Shown piece by piece: positions 17,430 to 26,048 of a stretch of DNA of 64,000 nt. The translations under genes and the position numbers were made by a program. Positions within the stretch are counted from its first letter, which is position 1. Each line of letters begins with the position of its first letter. The stretch is from Caldilinea sp. CFX5. Its GTDB lineage: Bacteria; Chloroflexota; Anaerolineae; Caldilineales; Caldilineaceae. The stretch lies in contig QWII01000033.1 of the NCBI GenBank assembly GCA_021405325.1, positions 1-64,000 on the forward strand. The letters run 5' to 3'. The notes under the pieces are model-generated. The model made no database searches. It was not told the DNA's origin and saw only the letters and a program-made list of their open reading frames with translations.

Positions 17430-19049
17430 TTATCGCTTCGGCGTGGTCGGATAACTGATGGGATCGAGCATGACTTCAATGAGCATCGGGCGACCACCGG
17501 TCAACGCTTTTGTTAAAGCATCGGCATACTCAGCTTCACTGGTGACGCGCACCGCCGCCAATCCATAAGCCGCCGCAATCTGCGCAAAGTTGGGACTGGG
17601 AAACTCAGTGCCATAGACCGGCTTGCCGGCGCGCACTTGGTGCGAACGGATCAAGTCAATGGCGCTGTCGTTGAGGACAATCACAATCACTGGTAATTGC
17701 CACTGGGCCAGCACCGCTAACTCGCCCATTACCATGGCCAGGCCGGCGTCCCCGGTGAGGCAGACGGTGGGCTGACCGCCCAGCGCGAAACTAGCGCCAA
17801 TCGCACTGGGCAACGCAAAGCCCATACATGATAGCCCGTTGGAAACCAGGAAGCGGTTCGGCGTAGACGTAGGCCATTCCAACGAACTGTGAATTTTATG
17901 CGAGCCAACATCAACGGCCAGCAATGTGTCGCGTGGCAGTTGATCGCGCAGGGGAGCAAGCACCTGTTGCGGCAACAACCGACCGGCGGCTGGTGCGGGT
18001 AGTGTCCGTTGGGCCAGCTTGTTACGAAAAGCCGCTACGCGTGACGCACCCCAAGCTGCTGACGTGGCAAAGTCACTATCGGTCAGTTGTTGCAAGATCG
18101 GCGCCATCGGCCCGACCAGCTCAACCTGTGCCGGAAGCACGGGATCTTCGTTGGCCCACGGCGCAATCCAAATCAGTGGCGCCGCCTGCTCCCATTTCTT
18201 GACCAACTCCACCACATCAAACCCAACGGCAATAATACAATCGGCTTCATCCAGAATTTCATAGGCCGGGTCGGTGCGGGTTAAGCCGATGACGCCGGCG
18301 GACAAAGGGTGGTCATCGGCAATAGCCCCTTTGCCCTTGGGCAGCACAATCACGGGGGTATTGGCCGCCTCGGCTAACTCGCGAAGGGCATCATACGGTT
18401 GTTCCGGCTCTAACCCAAGCCCGACGACAATGAGCGGTTTTTGGGCTGAACTTAATAACTGGCGTGCGTGCACCACTTTTTCGGCTGCCGTAGGCGTTGC
18501 GTTCTCCGCAGGTCGGATGATAGAATCGGCAATCGGCAATCTAACATCGGCAATCGCCAACGTCGCTTCTTCATTGCTGATTTGCAGATGGACCGGGCCA
18601 GGGCGACCGGCTTGCGCCAGCGCCAGCGCTTGTTGAGTAACGGTTTGCACATTCTGGGCGGTCAGCTTGAACGAGCCTTTGGTGATTGGGGTATAGAGCG
18701 CATGGAGATCCAGCACCTGGTGTGTATAATCGGGCAGGAGCGCGTCCGGCTTTTGCGCGGTGATGATCAACACCGGCGACCGATCCAGGTAAGCATTGGC
18801 GACCCCAGCCACCGCGTTGGTGGCGCCGGGGCCAAGCGTCGTTACGGCCACACCGGGTTTGCCGGTAATGCGCGCCATTGCGTCAGCCATAAAAACTGCT
18901 GACGATTCGTTATGGACAAAGACAAAGCGCAAGTTGCGGCGACGCAACGCATCCAGAATTTCAACCAGTTCACCGCCGGGCAAGCCAAAGACCGTGTCGA
19001 CGCCGGCGGTGGCTAAGGCGTCCACTAAGATTTCGGCTACAGTCGCCAT
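17430..19049 (-). CDS. ThDP-dependent enzyme, acetolactate synthase-like
   Basis: 539 residues with the three-domain layout of the acetohydroxyacid synthase/POX superfamily. The N-terminal PYR domain holds the catalytic Glu in FVHNESSAVFMADA and the loop TTLGPGATNAVAGVANAYLD. The C-terminal domain has the ThDP-Mg motif CLTGDAGLAMVMGELAVL ... VLNDSAIDLIR. A GAGGAG-like site (TAGGAGC) precedes ATG 19049. No small regulatory subunit or other ilv gene is nearby, so it may not be the biosynthetic IlvB; sulfoacetaldehyde acetyltransferase-, benzoylformate- or oxalyl-type activities stay open. Substrate cannot be told from sequence. Confidence 0.85.
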   Translation of the reverse strand: MATVAEILVDALATAGVDTVFGLPGGELVEILDALRRRNLRFVFVHNESSAVFMADAMARITGKPGVAVTTLGPGATNAVAGVANAYLDRSPVLIITAQKPDALLPDYTHQVLDLHALYTPITKGSFKLTAQNVQTVTQQALALAQAGRPGPVHLQISNEEATLAIADVRLPIADSIIRPAENATPTAAEKVVHARQLLSSAQKPLIVVGLGLEPEQPYDALRELAEAANTPVIVLPKGKGAIADDHPLSAGVIGLTRTDPAYEILDEADCIIAVGFDVVELVKKWEQAAPLIWIAPWANEDPVLPAQVELVGPMAPILQQLTDSDFATSAAWGASRVAAFRNKLAQRTLPAPAAGRLLPQQVLAPLRDQLPRDTLLAVDVGSHKIHSSLEWPTSTPNRFLVSNGLSCMGFALPSAIGASFALGGQPTVCLTGDAGLAMVMGELAVLAQWQLPVIVIVLNDSAIDLIRSHQVRAGKPVYGTEFPSPNFAQIAAAYGLAAVRVTSEAEYADALTKALTGGRPMLIEVMLDPISYPTTPKR

Positions 19050-19165
19050 GAAAAATTGCTCCTACGTATCACATTTCATGAGGATCATTATCTTGCGCTT
19101 GATTATCAAAGCGCCGCCGTATATTGCAACCAGCAGTCCGCCTCGATATTGAATAGTGCAGCCGG

Positions 19166-19966
19166 TCAAGGTAATCCAGCCTGCTGTTTGAGTCTTTCAT
19201 TTTCTGCGCGTAGTCTTGCAACCTCTGCTTCTGCTGTATCAGCGCGTTGGGCTTCTACACGGGCGCGTTGGGCTTCGGCTTGGGCGCGTTGGGCTTCTAC
19301 ACGGGCGCGTTCTGCTTCAAGCTCAACCTGTAACCGTGCAGCATAAGCGCTCTCAACGGCTTCTTCCATCGATGGCACAATTTCATTCGTGGTCGGATCA
19401 ATCAAGCGTAACATCGTACCATCCGGTTTGAGGATGACTCCCATCTCCTCGCTGATGATGCTGCCGTCTTTATTGCGCGTCATCGGACGGTAGCCGCCTT
19501 TTTCCAGCCGATACCCTTGAAAGCGTGGTTTCAAATACTCGCCAACGGGGTCAAATAAATAATACTCTTTGACGCCCAGCGCTTCGTAAAACCCTTTTTT
19601 GTCACCAATATCTTCCCATTTCGTGCTACGTGATGTGATCTCAAAAGCGACAATGGGTGCGGCATTTTCCTCCCATAACTTATAGGTGCGCCGGTCATGT
19701 TTGGCAACGCCACGCACCACAAAGACATCGGGAACTTTAAATTTTGAATTGTCCCCTTCCTCATAATAAAAAAGCATGTTGGCTGCGGTATAAACATCGC
19801 TAACCTGGCGAAAGAAATAGCGCAGCGCCGCCCGTAAGTAAAAAATAACCGTAATATGAAAATCTGTCTCACCCACAGGTTTACCATCCGATTCTGGATA
19901 TTCAATGGCTTTTTCATTGCTCTTGACTGCCTGCCAGGGACGATCCAGTATGACAGTGACTGTCAT
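19166..19966 (-). CDS. Uma2 family (DUF820) PD-(D/E)XK endonuclease-like protein with charged C-terminal helix
   Basis: 266 residues. The Uma2 core is visible: FKVPDVFVVRGV (nuclease Asp), PIVAFEITSRSTKWEDIGDK (Glu and Lys strand) and YEALGVKEYYLFDP. Uma2 proteins are abundant in cyanobacteria and Chloroflexota; their role is not established. The C-terminus is a long Ala/Glu/Arg-rich helix built of near-identical heptads (AEAQRARVEAQRA), likely a coiled coil. A second member lies at 30703-31626, with a different core and a shorter tail. Confidence 0.85.
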   Translation of the reverse strand: MTVTVILDRPWQAVKSNEKAIEYPESDGKPVGETDFHITVIFYLRAALRYFFRQVSDVYTAANMLFYYEEGDNSKFKVPDVFVVRGVAKHDRRTYKLWEENAAPIVAFEITSRSTKWEDIGDKKGFYEALGVKEYYLFDPVGEYLKPRFQGYRLEKGGYRPMTRNKDGSIISEEMGVILKPDGTMLRLIDPTTNEIVPSMEEAVESAYAARLQVELEAERARVEAQRAQAEAQRARVEAQRADTAEAEVARLRAENERLKQQAGLP

Positions 19967-20076
19967 CTGTGGCCTCCTCTTCTGCTAATCAACATCGTAA
20001 CTACTGTTGTAGTCTACTCTCATCAAGATACCCCATACTGCTCCACGGCCCAAAATCTTCGACATTCATGGGCCAC

Positions 20077-21612
20077 TCATTTGGGAAAGCCTAGCTCTTT
20101 CTTGCGGCGGGTAATAAAGGCTTGCAACTCCTGCTCCAGGCCCTGGTCGAGCGGCGGCGCTTCGTATTCGGCCAGGAGCTTTTTCCAGCGCGCATTGGCT
20201 CGTTGATTGGTATCCAGGCTGCCGTTGAGTTCCCATTGCTCGGCAGAGTTATAGTCAAAAACGTCGGAACGGTAGAAGGCGGTGCGGAAGTGGCGCATGG
20301 TGTGTTGCGTCCCCAGGAAGTGACCACCGGGCGGCACTTCTTGCATGGCGTCAAAGGCAAAGGCTTCATCGGATAGATCCAGCCCCTTGGCCCAGGTGTG
20401 ATACATGCCCAACATATCCCAGTCGATCATAAACTTCTCATAACCGGCGGCGAGACCATTTTCCAGCCAGCCGGCCGCGTGTAGCACAAAGTTGACCTGC
20501 GCCAGCACTGCCGGCAACATCACCTGGATCGACTCGTAACCGGCCTGGGCGTCGGCAATCTTGGAACTGGAGAAGGTGCCGCCGCTGCGGAAGGGCAACT
20601 GGTAAAAGTCCGCCATCTGGCGGCCGGCAAAGAGCGCCCACTGGCTTTCCGGCGAGCCAAAGACCGGCGCGCCGCTCTGTAGATCAATGTTGGTCATAAA
20701 GGAGCCGTAGATCACCGGTGTGCCGGGGTTGATCATCTGCACCAGGGCAATCCCGGCCAACGCCTCAGCGTTTTGCAGCGCTAACGTAGCCGCCACGCTC
20801 ACCGGTGACATAGCGCCGCTCATGAGGAAAGGGGTGATAAGCAATGCCTGACGGGCCTTCGCATAGACAAGAATGTCGCCTAACATGCGGTCGTCATAGC
20901 GGCGAGGGCTGCTCACATTGATCAGCGAGAGTAGACCGGGCGTTTCGCGAATTTTCTCTTTGCCAAAGACCATTTCGGCAATGGTGACGCTGTCCGCCGC
21001 ATTGAGCGGGTCAGTAACGGATCCCATAAAGGCTTTGTCACTATATTTGATGTGAGCAAAGAGCATATCCAGATGGCGCGTCGGCACCGGCTCATCGGTC
21101 GGCTCGACCACCGTGCCGCCGGAGTGGTGCAGGTAGGGGCAGAGGTAGGTCAGCTTGACAAAGTTGTGGAAATCTTCCAGCTTGGCTTCCCGCCGCCCCC
21201 GATCCAAGTCGAGGACAAAGGGCGGGCCATAGACCGGCGCATAGACCGCCTGGTTGCCGCCCAGCACCACATTGTTCGCCGGGTTGCGCGCCAGTTGGAT
21301 AAATTGGCTAGGCGCCATGCTCACATACTTCATCACCACTGCTTCGTCAAAGAAGACTGTCTCACCGACCACTTTGGCCCCATGCTGTTGTAGAATGGCA
21401 CGCGCTTCGGCATCATACATGTCAATGCCCAGATCGCGCAGAATCCGCATCGACTCATCGTGAATCCGCTGAATGCCGGCTTGATCGAGCAGATTGTAGC
21501 GCGGCACGTTGTAGCGGATCTGTTGCATGGCGGGGCGGGCAGCGGCTTCGCGTTGACGTTCGCGCCGCTCGCGCCGTCGGTCTGTGGTCGCCGCAGGGTT
21601 TGAGACAGTCAT
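20077..21612 (-). CDS. Trimethylamine methyltransferase (MttB) superfamily protein, non-pyrrolysine type
   Basis: 511 residues with no in-frame stop, so not the amber-containing MttB. MttB-family features are NLLDQAGIQRIHDESMRILR near the N-terminus, RDLGIDMYDAEARAILQQHG, HSGGTVVEPTDEPVPTRHLD and a C-terminal AGYEKFMIDWDMLGM. Non-Pyl homologues such as MtgB demethylate glycine betaine or other quaternary amines and pass the methyl to a corrinoid protein. No corrinoid protein or methyltransferase partner is adjacent, so the substrate stays unknown. The short N-terminal Arg/Glu-rich stretch (RRRERRERQREA) is unusual and could be a late start; ATG 21612 is preceded by GAGGAGA. Confidence 0.88.
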   Translation of the reverse strand: MTVSNPAATTDRRRERRERQREAAARPAMQQIRYNVPRYNLLDQAGIQRIHDESMRILRDLGIDMYDAEARAILQQHGAKVVGETVFFDEAVVMKYVSMAPSQFIQLARNPANNVVLGGNQAVYAPVYGPPFVLDLDRGRREAKLEDFHNFVKLTYLCPYLHHSGGTVVEPTDEPVPTRHLDMLFAHIKYSDKAFMGSVTDPLNAADSVTIAEMVFGKEKIRETPGLLSLINVSSPRRYDDRMLGDILVYAKARQALLITPFLMSGAMSPVSVAATLALQNAEALAGIALVQMINPGTPVIYGSFMTNIDLQSGAPVFGSPESQWALFAGRQMADFYQLPFRSGGTFSSSKIADAQAGYESIQVMLPAVLAQVNFVLHAAGWLENGLAAGYEKFMIDWDMLGMYHTWAKGLDLSDEAFAFDAMQEVPPGGHFLGTQHTMRHFRTAFYRSDVFDYNSAEQWELNGSLDTNQRANARWKKLLAEYEAPPLDQGLEQELQAFITRRKKELGFPK

Positions 21613-21995
21613 AGACGGGCATCTCCTCAGGTAAGGCAGGTGGTTGAATCGTTACGTTTGCTGCTGATAGTATAGAACGCAAAGGCTGATTTGACAAGAA
21701 AGGGGCTGATCGGAGATACACCAGTAGTGGGGGAATGGCAAGTGGGTTGCGTTTAGTACTTTGATACAGGGGGTTGCGAGAGCAATGACTGTCGAGCGAA
21801 ACGCCAAACAAATCGGCAAGGGTGAAGCGTTGGCGTTGCACGCGTAGACACTCGTAAGAGTTACGCAGTTGCCTGGGAACGCCGGCCTCCTGCCGGCCTG
21901 CCGCCAGAGATGGCGCGGGAACCCGCTGGGTGCCCAACTGCGTAACTCCTAACTCGAATAAAAATTAACAAAATGTATCTTTTTTGGTACACTCC
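21613..21995. other. Non-coding gap with a bent palindrome
   Basis: No gene is supported here. The gap holds an inverted repeat with outer arms at 21858-21871 and 21935-21948 (GAGTTACGCAGTTG and complement) and inner GC-rich arms such as GCCGGCCTCCTGCCGGC. The stretch 21740-21850 reads as a short protein-like frame on the minus strand (FGVSLDSHCSRNPLYQS) that might be a worn transposase fragment, but no match can be claimed. Confidence 0.5.
21858..21948. repeat. Composite palindrome, 14-bp outer arms
   Basis: Outer arms 21858-21871 and 21935-21948 are perfect complements. The interior contains two smaller GC-rich palindromes around GCCGGC and GCGGG/CCCGC. This layout resembles the composite intergenic hairpins elsewhere in the window but shares no sequence with them. 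Confidence 0.7.
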
Positions 21996-22207
21996 ATGCT
22001 TATGGAAGATGAACGTTTGGTTTTGCGTGTAAAATTCTATTGGCTCATCTACGGAAAGTGTGAACACCTGTCAGGTTTCCAAAACCTGACAGGTGTGGCG
22101 GGTCGAAACCTCACACTTTCTGTAGATGAGCGAATTCTATTAATGACTTGGCCTTAGCGCAACAGCGGCTACGACATCTATTGACAGAGGGTGAGGATGA
22201 TGAATAA
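21996..22207 (+). pseudogene. Remnant of a HigB/RelE-like (Gp49-type) toxin gene split by a hairpin element
   Basis: The left part (ATG 21996 or 22002) reads MEDERLVLRVKFY, like the start of Gp49/HigB-type toxins. The right part, ending at TAA 22207, reads DLALAQQRLRHLLTEGEDDE, like their C-terminus, and it overlaps the antitoxin start in the usual toxin-antitoxin way. The roughly 70-80 codons expected between them are missing, and a 91-bp palindrome sits at the junction. The two parts are not in the same frame. Gene identity rests on short segments and on the antitoxin downstream, so it is tentative. Confidence 0.5.
22042..22132. repeat. 91-bp palindromic element flanked by 9-bp direct repeats AATTCTATT
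   Basis: Outer arms CTCATCTACGGAAAGTGTGA and TCACACTTTCTGTAGATGAG are complementary with one mismatch; an inner hairpin is ACACCTGTCAGGTTT / AAACCTGACAGGTGT. AATTCTATT occurs exactly at 22033-22041 and 22133-22141, directly around the element, as a target-site duplication would. It lies within the toxin remnant. Confidence 0.75.
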
Positions 22208-22478
22208 GCATATTGGCAGTGATTTTGACGATTATCTCCAAGAACAAGGCTTGCTGGCAAAAACCAATGCTACAGCCATGAAACGGGTGTTAGCCTATCA
22301 AATTCAACAAGCGATGCAACAGCGGCAGTTATCAAAGACGGCAATGGCACATCGCATGGGTACTAGCCGCGCTTCGCTCAATCGTTTACTGGATCCGGAA
22401 AACAACTCGGTAACCCTCCAAACATTGGAACGCGCCGCTGAAGCAATTGGGATGCGACTACGTGTTGAATTGGTCTAA
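22197..22478 (+). CDS. XRE/HigA-family antitoxin-like HTH protein
   Basis: 93 residues from ATG 22197; ATG 22200 is also possible and AGAGG lies just upstream. The central helix-turn-helix is clear (LSKTAMAHRMGTSRASLNRL), followed by LLDPENNSVTLQTLERAAEA, as in antitoxins paired with HigB/Gp49-like toxins. It should bind DNA and, originally, its toxin. The toxin gene upstream is broken, so this is likely an orphan antitoxin that may still protect against related toxins or simply persist. Confidence 0.8.
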   Translation: MMNKHIGSDFDDYLQEQGLLAKTNATAMKRVLAYQIQQAMQQRQLSKTAMAHRMGTSRASLNRLLDPENNSVTLQTLERAAEAIGMRLRVELV

Positions 22479-22749
22479 CGCCATCAGTTCATCTGCCGCG
22501 TACCGGGTCACGCGTGTATAACAGAAAGAAGTGATTCTATGGCAGCGCTAACCTTCCCATCACAGTGCAACACTATTCCTACCATCCGATTGAGCCATAC
22601 CAATTATGAGTAAAATATAATACCGACGCGAATACATTGCTGGTCTACTTTACGGGCAAGCCTGTGCCAAGCAAGTTGAAACCAGTGCTTGATGATTGAC
22701 GGAGCGGGCAGAACATGATAAAGTGAGCAAAACAGAGAGGTCGTGTTGG

Positions 22750-23673
22750 ATGGCTGAAATGAGCAAAGAACCGCGGCAGCAGGTAGACCCGGTTTTCAAA
22801 CAGGTCTTGACCGAAGAACTGGCACCGTTGACCAAAGCGCTGCAAACGGAAGTAGAGGTCAGTCGCCTTCCCCGGACAATCGATGCTTTGGTCACGTTGG
22901 CTACGGATGAAGAATTACAAAATGTACGAACGGCAACGCCTTTTTTCTATTTTCTAACCTATAATCAAGTGGAGTTCAAAGGCCGTGAAGACCCGCTAAC
23001 CATTCGGGGGTATCACCTTATCGGTGGGCGAACGCAGCTTTACCTGGGGGAACAGGATGTCGCCGTGCCGACGATGACGGTCACCATCATTTGCGCCGCC
23101 CGACCGCGCACCGTCTTGACCCATGTCCAACCGTTTCAACCATTCAAGCCGATTGCTGCCGGTTATTATAAGAACGAAGCGCATCCGCCGGTCTATTTGA
23201 TTGTGGTCAATGAGTTACCGATTGTTCCGAAAAATTATGCGTTACTCTTATTTGCTTCCAGTGACCGCAAGTTTCGTCAGTTTCTCGAAACACTTGTCAT
23301 TGCAGGCAATACCCGTTATCTTCGCTACGCCTATGAAATTCGTCCGCATATGACGAGGGAGGTATTAACCATGGCCGGCATTTCTACGACCATTTCACGC
23401 AAGGATCTGGAGTTTATGGCCGAAGATATTGGCCCTGAACTTATCCCATTTTTGAAACCCCAAGATTTACTGCGGAGAATGAATGCGCAAAAACAGCGCG
23501 AATTCATCTCCTTGTTGGGTCCCGAAGAAATTCTTGCGAACATTAGCGTCGAAGATCTAATCAAAAAGATGGGGCCAGACCAGCAAATAAAACTTTTTGA
23601 ATTGCTGTTGAAGAACCTGTCCGCTAGTTTGGCGGATAAAGAAAAAAATGATGAAAAGAATGGTAATAATTGA
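22750..23673 (+). CDS. Conserved protein of unknown function
   Basis: 307 residues from ATG 22750 (GAGAGG upstream); in-frame GTG 22720 and TTG 22696 are possible earlier starts. No known domain is recognised with confidence. The N-terminal half is beta-rich (TPFFYFLTYNQVEFKG, GRTQLYLGEQDVAVPTMTVT) and might be a degenerate PD-(D/E)XK/Rpn-like fold. The C-terminal half is a run of amphipathic helices (ELIPFLKPQDLLRRM, REFISLLGPEEILANISVED, LIKKMGPDQQIKLFELLL) and a very charged tail (KEKNDEKNGNN). No signal peptide or membrane segment is seen. It stands alone between two gaps. Confidence 0.6.
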   Translation: MAEMSKEPRQQVDPVFKQVLTEELAPLTKALQTEVEVSRLPRTIDALVTLATDEELQNVRTATPFFYFLTYNQVEFKGREDPLTIRGYHLIGGRTQLYLGEQDVAVPTMTVTIICAARPRTVLTHVQPFQPFKPIAAGYYKNEAHPPVYLIVVNELPIVPKNYALLLFASSDRKFRQFLETLVIAGNTRYLRYAYEIRPHMTREVLTMAGISTTISRKDLEFMAEDIGPELIPFLKPQDLLRRMNAQKQREFISLLGPEEILANISVEDLIKKMGPDQQIKLFELLLKNLSASLADKEKNDEKNGNN

Positions 23674-24174
23674 CGAATATATACTGGGCCATCGAGTTTT
23701 AAGATACCCTCGGTAGACCGCGATTGTCTGCCCTTAGCCGGTTCGTGGCTGGCTTAATTCACCGCAAGCCCCAAGGTGTGGGTTGCGGTCTACTGAACCT
23801 GGTTCAAGACAAGGGGTTGTTACCCTGTCGCCGCGCGATCTCCGTTTTCGTTTCAGTGATCCCGTATGGCGCATCTTGACACGCTTACCTTTGCCCCCAC
23901 AGCCCTACCTTCAGTCTGAAACAGCAGTAGACCGCAATGCAACGGCGATTGCCATAGGCCGACTTTGGACTATACGACTGCGGACTACTGAAATCTTCCT
24001 CACGTTGACCTTCCAACTTGGTAGATTGGCGGCCCATGTGCTATACTCCGACGCAACTTAACTTACGTTACCGCTTATCAAGTGGATGTAGCGCTAGCAG
24101 ACATTGTTTTCCCAATACCATCGTCCATATCCTCGACTCCCGGCGCGCAAACCGCCTGTTTTTATTATTTATCA
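23674..24174. other. Gene-free gap with GTAGACCGC-bearing inverted repeats
   Basis: No gene is supported. Inverted copies of GTAGACCGC occur at 23713-23721 and 23785-23793, enclosing a GCCGGTTCGTGGCTGGC core related to the second palindrome group; another copy lies near 23928 opposite a TGCGGACTAC. The same word appears inverted near 53631. The final part is AT-rich and should carry the promoter of the downstream ABC operon. Confidence 0.5.
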
Positions 24175-24200
24175 TTTTATAAACGATTCTGTTTATAAAC
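24175..24200. promoter_or_regulatory. Possible operator: two TTTATAAAC sites upstream of the ABC operon
   Basis: TTTTATAAAC at 24175-24184 and the palindrome GTTTATAAAC at 24191-24200 have centres 16 bp apart and lie about 28 bp before the substrate-binding protein start. Spacing of 1.5 helical turns and symmetry suggest a repressor site, but AT-rich chance similarity cannot be excluded. Confidence 0.3.
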
Positions 24201-24227
24201 TATCAATCTGACAAGGAGTAGATGCGA

Positions 24228-25901
24228 ATGACCACTCAACGGAGAATTCACCCAGCCGTCCTTGATGCGGCCAGTGACCTGCGCAAGGGCAAAATGAACC
24301 GGCGCGAATTTTTGCGCTTTGCCACCCTCTTGGGTGCTTCGGCGACCACGGCCTATGCACTGGCCGGTTGTGCCGCACCCGCACCCGCACCGACGACTGG
24401 TGGTGACGCGGCCCCTGCAGCTACCGGCGGCATCAAACGCGGCGGCGCCTGGACGAGCGCCATGCAACTGCAAGGCATCGACCACCCGGCCCGCCTCTCC
24501 TGGATTCAGGGCGGCAATGTCGTGCGTCAGGTTTGTGAATATCTGACCGAAACCGGTCCGGACAATATTACGCGTCCCCACTTGTTGGACCGCTGGGAAG
24601 CCAGTGATGATGTCAAGACCTGGACGCTCTACCTGCGCCAGGATGTCACCTTCAACAATGGTGACAAGCTAACCGCCGATGATGTCATGTTCACCTTTGG
24701 CGAGTGGCTGAACCCCGATGTCGGCTCCAGCATGTTAGGCTTTCTGGGCTACATCGGCGGGATGGAAAACATTGAAAAGGTCGATGATTACACCATCCGC
24801 ATCAACTGCGCCGAAGCCAGCATCAGCTTACCCCAAGACCTGAACCAATACCCGGCGGTCATTCTCCATCGCAGCTTTGAAGGCGATTTCCTGGCCCAGC
24901 CCATCGGCACCGGCGCCTTTACCCTAAAAGAGTACAAAGAAGGCGAACGAGCCACCTTTGAAGCGCGCAAAGATTACTGGCGCAAGGATGCCGACGGCAA
25001 TCAATTGCCTTACCTGGATACGCTCACCTATGTCTCGCTCGATCATGATGCCGCCGTCGCCGCCCTCTTGGGTGGTCAGGTGGATAGCATGTATAACCCC
25101 ACCGCTGCCGACTGGGAAGCGCTCAAAGATACACCGGGTCTTGCCGTTTATCCGGCCAGCACAGCGCAGGCGTTGGTTGGTCGGATGCGCGTCGATCTGG
25201 AACCGTGGACCGATGTGCGCGTGCGCAATGCCTTGAAGATGTGCCAGGATCGCGAAAAGATCGCGCAACTGGCTTATAAGGGCCAAGGCGACCTGGCGAT
25301 TGACGCCCATGTGGCGCCGGTGCATCCCGAATATGCCCCGCGTGACATTCCCGCCTACGATCCCGAAGGGGCCAAGAAACTGCTCGAAGAATGGGCGGCG
25401 GAAAAGGGCCAGACCCTGCCGCTGAAGGTCAAGCTGGCGACCAAGAACGATGAAGGCGAGGCCGAAATCGCCCAGGCCCTCAAGGAACTGGCCGCGCCCG
25501 CCGGCTTTGACATTGAACTGGACATCACCGACGCTAACGGCTACTGGGACCGCTGGACCGAGGTCGATCTGGGCATTACCGCCTGGACGCACCGCCCGCT
25601 CGGTACAATGGTCTTGGCCGCCGGCTATACCTTGGATGCTGACGGCAAACCCGTGCCGTGGAATGAGACCCGCTGGGCTGACGAAGAATTCAACGCCAAA
25701 CTCAAAGAAGCGCAAAGTACGCTCGATGTCGAAGCGCGCCGCCAGATCATGGGCGAGATTGAGGACATTTTCCAATCGCGCGGCCCGGTCTTTATCAGCT
25801 TCTGGAAGAAGGTCTGGAACATCACCCGCAGTGAATTCAAAAATGTCGTCGGCCACCCCACCAGCTACGACCTGCTCACTGAAGTGTGGAAAGACGCCTA
25901 A
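24228..25901 (+). CDS. Family-5 peptide/solute-binding lipoprotein of an ABC transporter, Tat-type signal
   Basis: 557 residues from ATG 24228 (AAGGAG 9 nt upstream; ATG 24222 is only 3 nt from it). The N-terminus has a twin-arginine motif (NRREFLRFATLLG) and lipobox ALAGC, then a Pro/Ala linker, so it is exported folded and lipid-anchored. The SBP_bac_5 body shows LYLRQDVTFNNGDKLTADDV, GTGAFTLKEYKEGERATFEA and RVRNALKMCQDREKIAQLAY. It delivers a peptide or other solute to the permease and ATPase genes that follow in the same direction. The ligand is unknown. Confidence 0.9.
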   Translation: MTTQRRIHPAVLDAASDLRKGKMNRREFLRFATLLGASATTAYALAGCAAPAPAPTTGGDAAPAATGGIKRGGAWTSAMQLQGIDHPARLSWIQGGNVVRQVCEYLTETGPDNITRPHLLDRWEASDDVKTWTLYLRQDVTFNNGDKLTADDVMFTFGEWLNPDVGSSMLGFLGYIGGMENIEKVDDYTIRINCAEASISLPQDLNQYPAVILHRSFEGDFLAQPIGTGAFTLKEYKEGERATFEARKDYWRKDADGNQLPYLDTLTYVSLDHDAAVAALLGGQVDSMYNPTAADWEALKDTPGLAVYPASTAQALVGRMRVDLEPWTDVRVRNALKMCQDREKIAQLAYKGQGDLAIDAHVAPVHPEYAPRDIPAYDPEGAKKLLEEWAAEKGQTLPLKVKLATKNDEGEAEIAQALKELAAPAGFDIELDITDANGYWDRWTEVDLGITAWTHRPLGTMVLAAGYTLDADGKPVPWNETRWADEEFNAKLKEAQSTLDVEARRQIMGEIEDIFQSRGPVFISFWKKVWNITRSEFKNVVGHPTSYDLLTEVWKDA

Positions 25902-25910
25902 TAGATAACC

Positions 25911-25999
25911 GAGTAAGACAGTAAGACAGTAGCTCAGTCACTGACTTACTGTCTTACTGAGTCACTGACTTACTGAGTCACTGATTTACTGTCTTATTG
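25911..25999. repeat. Tandem/inverted repeat array (GTAAGACA and CACTGACTTACTGAGT units)
   Basis: GTAAGACAGTAA at 25913-25924 is complemented at 25946-25957, and TTACTG(A/T) units recur on to 25995 with a 15-bp spacing. It fills the gap between the binding-protein and permease genes and could fold into alternative hairpins that lower downstream expression relative to the binding protein. Confidence 0.7.
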
Positions 26000-26048
26000 A
26001 CCTCTACCCCTTGCCTTCTCCCCCCTAGCCGCCGCTGTGGAGCAACTG

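Noticed and set aside
20077..21612. Pyrrolysine-containing trimethylamine methyltransferase
   Set aside because: The frame has no internal amber codon, so it is the non-pyrrolysine branch of the family.
21700..21860. Transposase fragment on the minus strand
   Set aside because: A protein-like stretch (FGVSLDSHCSRNPLYQS) is present but no transposase motif can be named, and no terminal repeats or intact insertion sequence are seen.
24924..25856. 310-codon minus-strand frame opposite the binding-protein gene
   Set aside because: Antisense shadow of a clear SBP_bac_5 gene.
25911..25999. CRISPR array
   Set aside because: Units are short, adjacent and partly inverted with no regular unique spacers; the same holds for 44094-44168 and 61351-61434.
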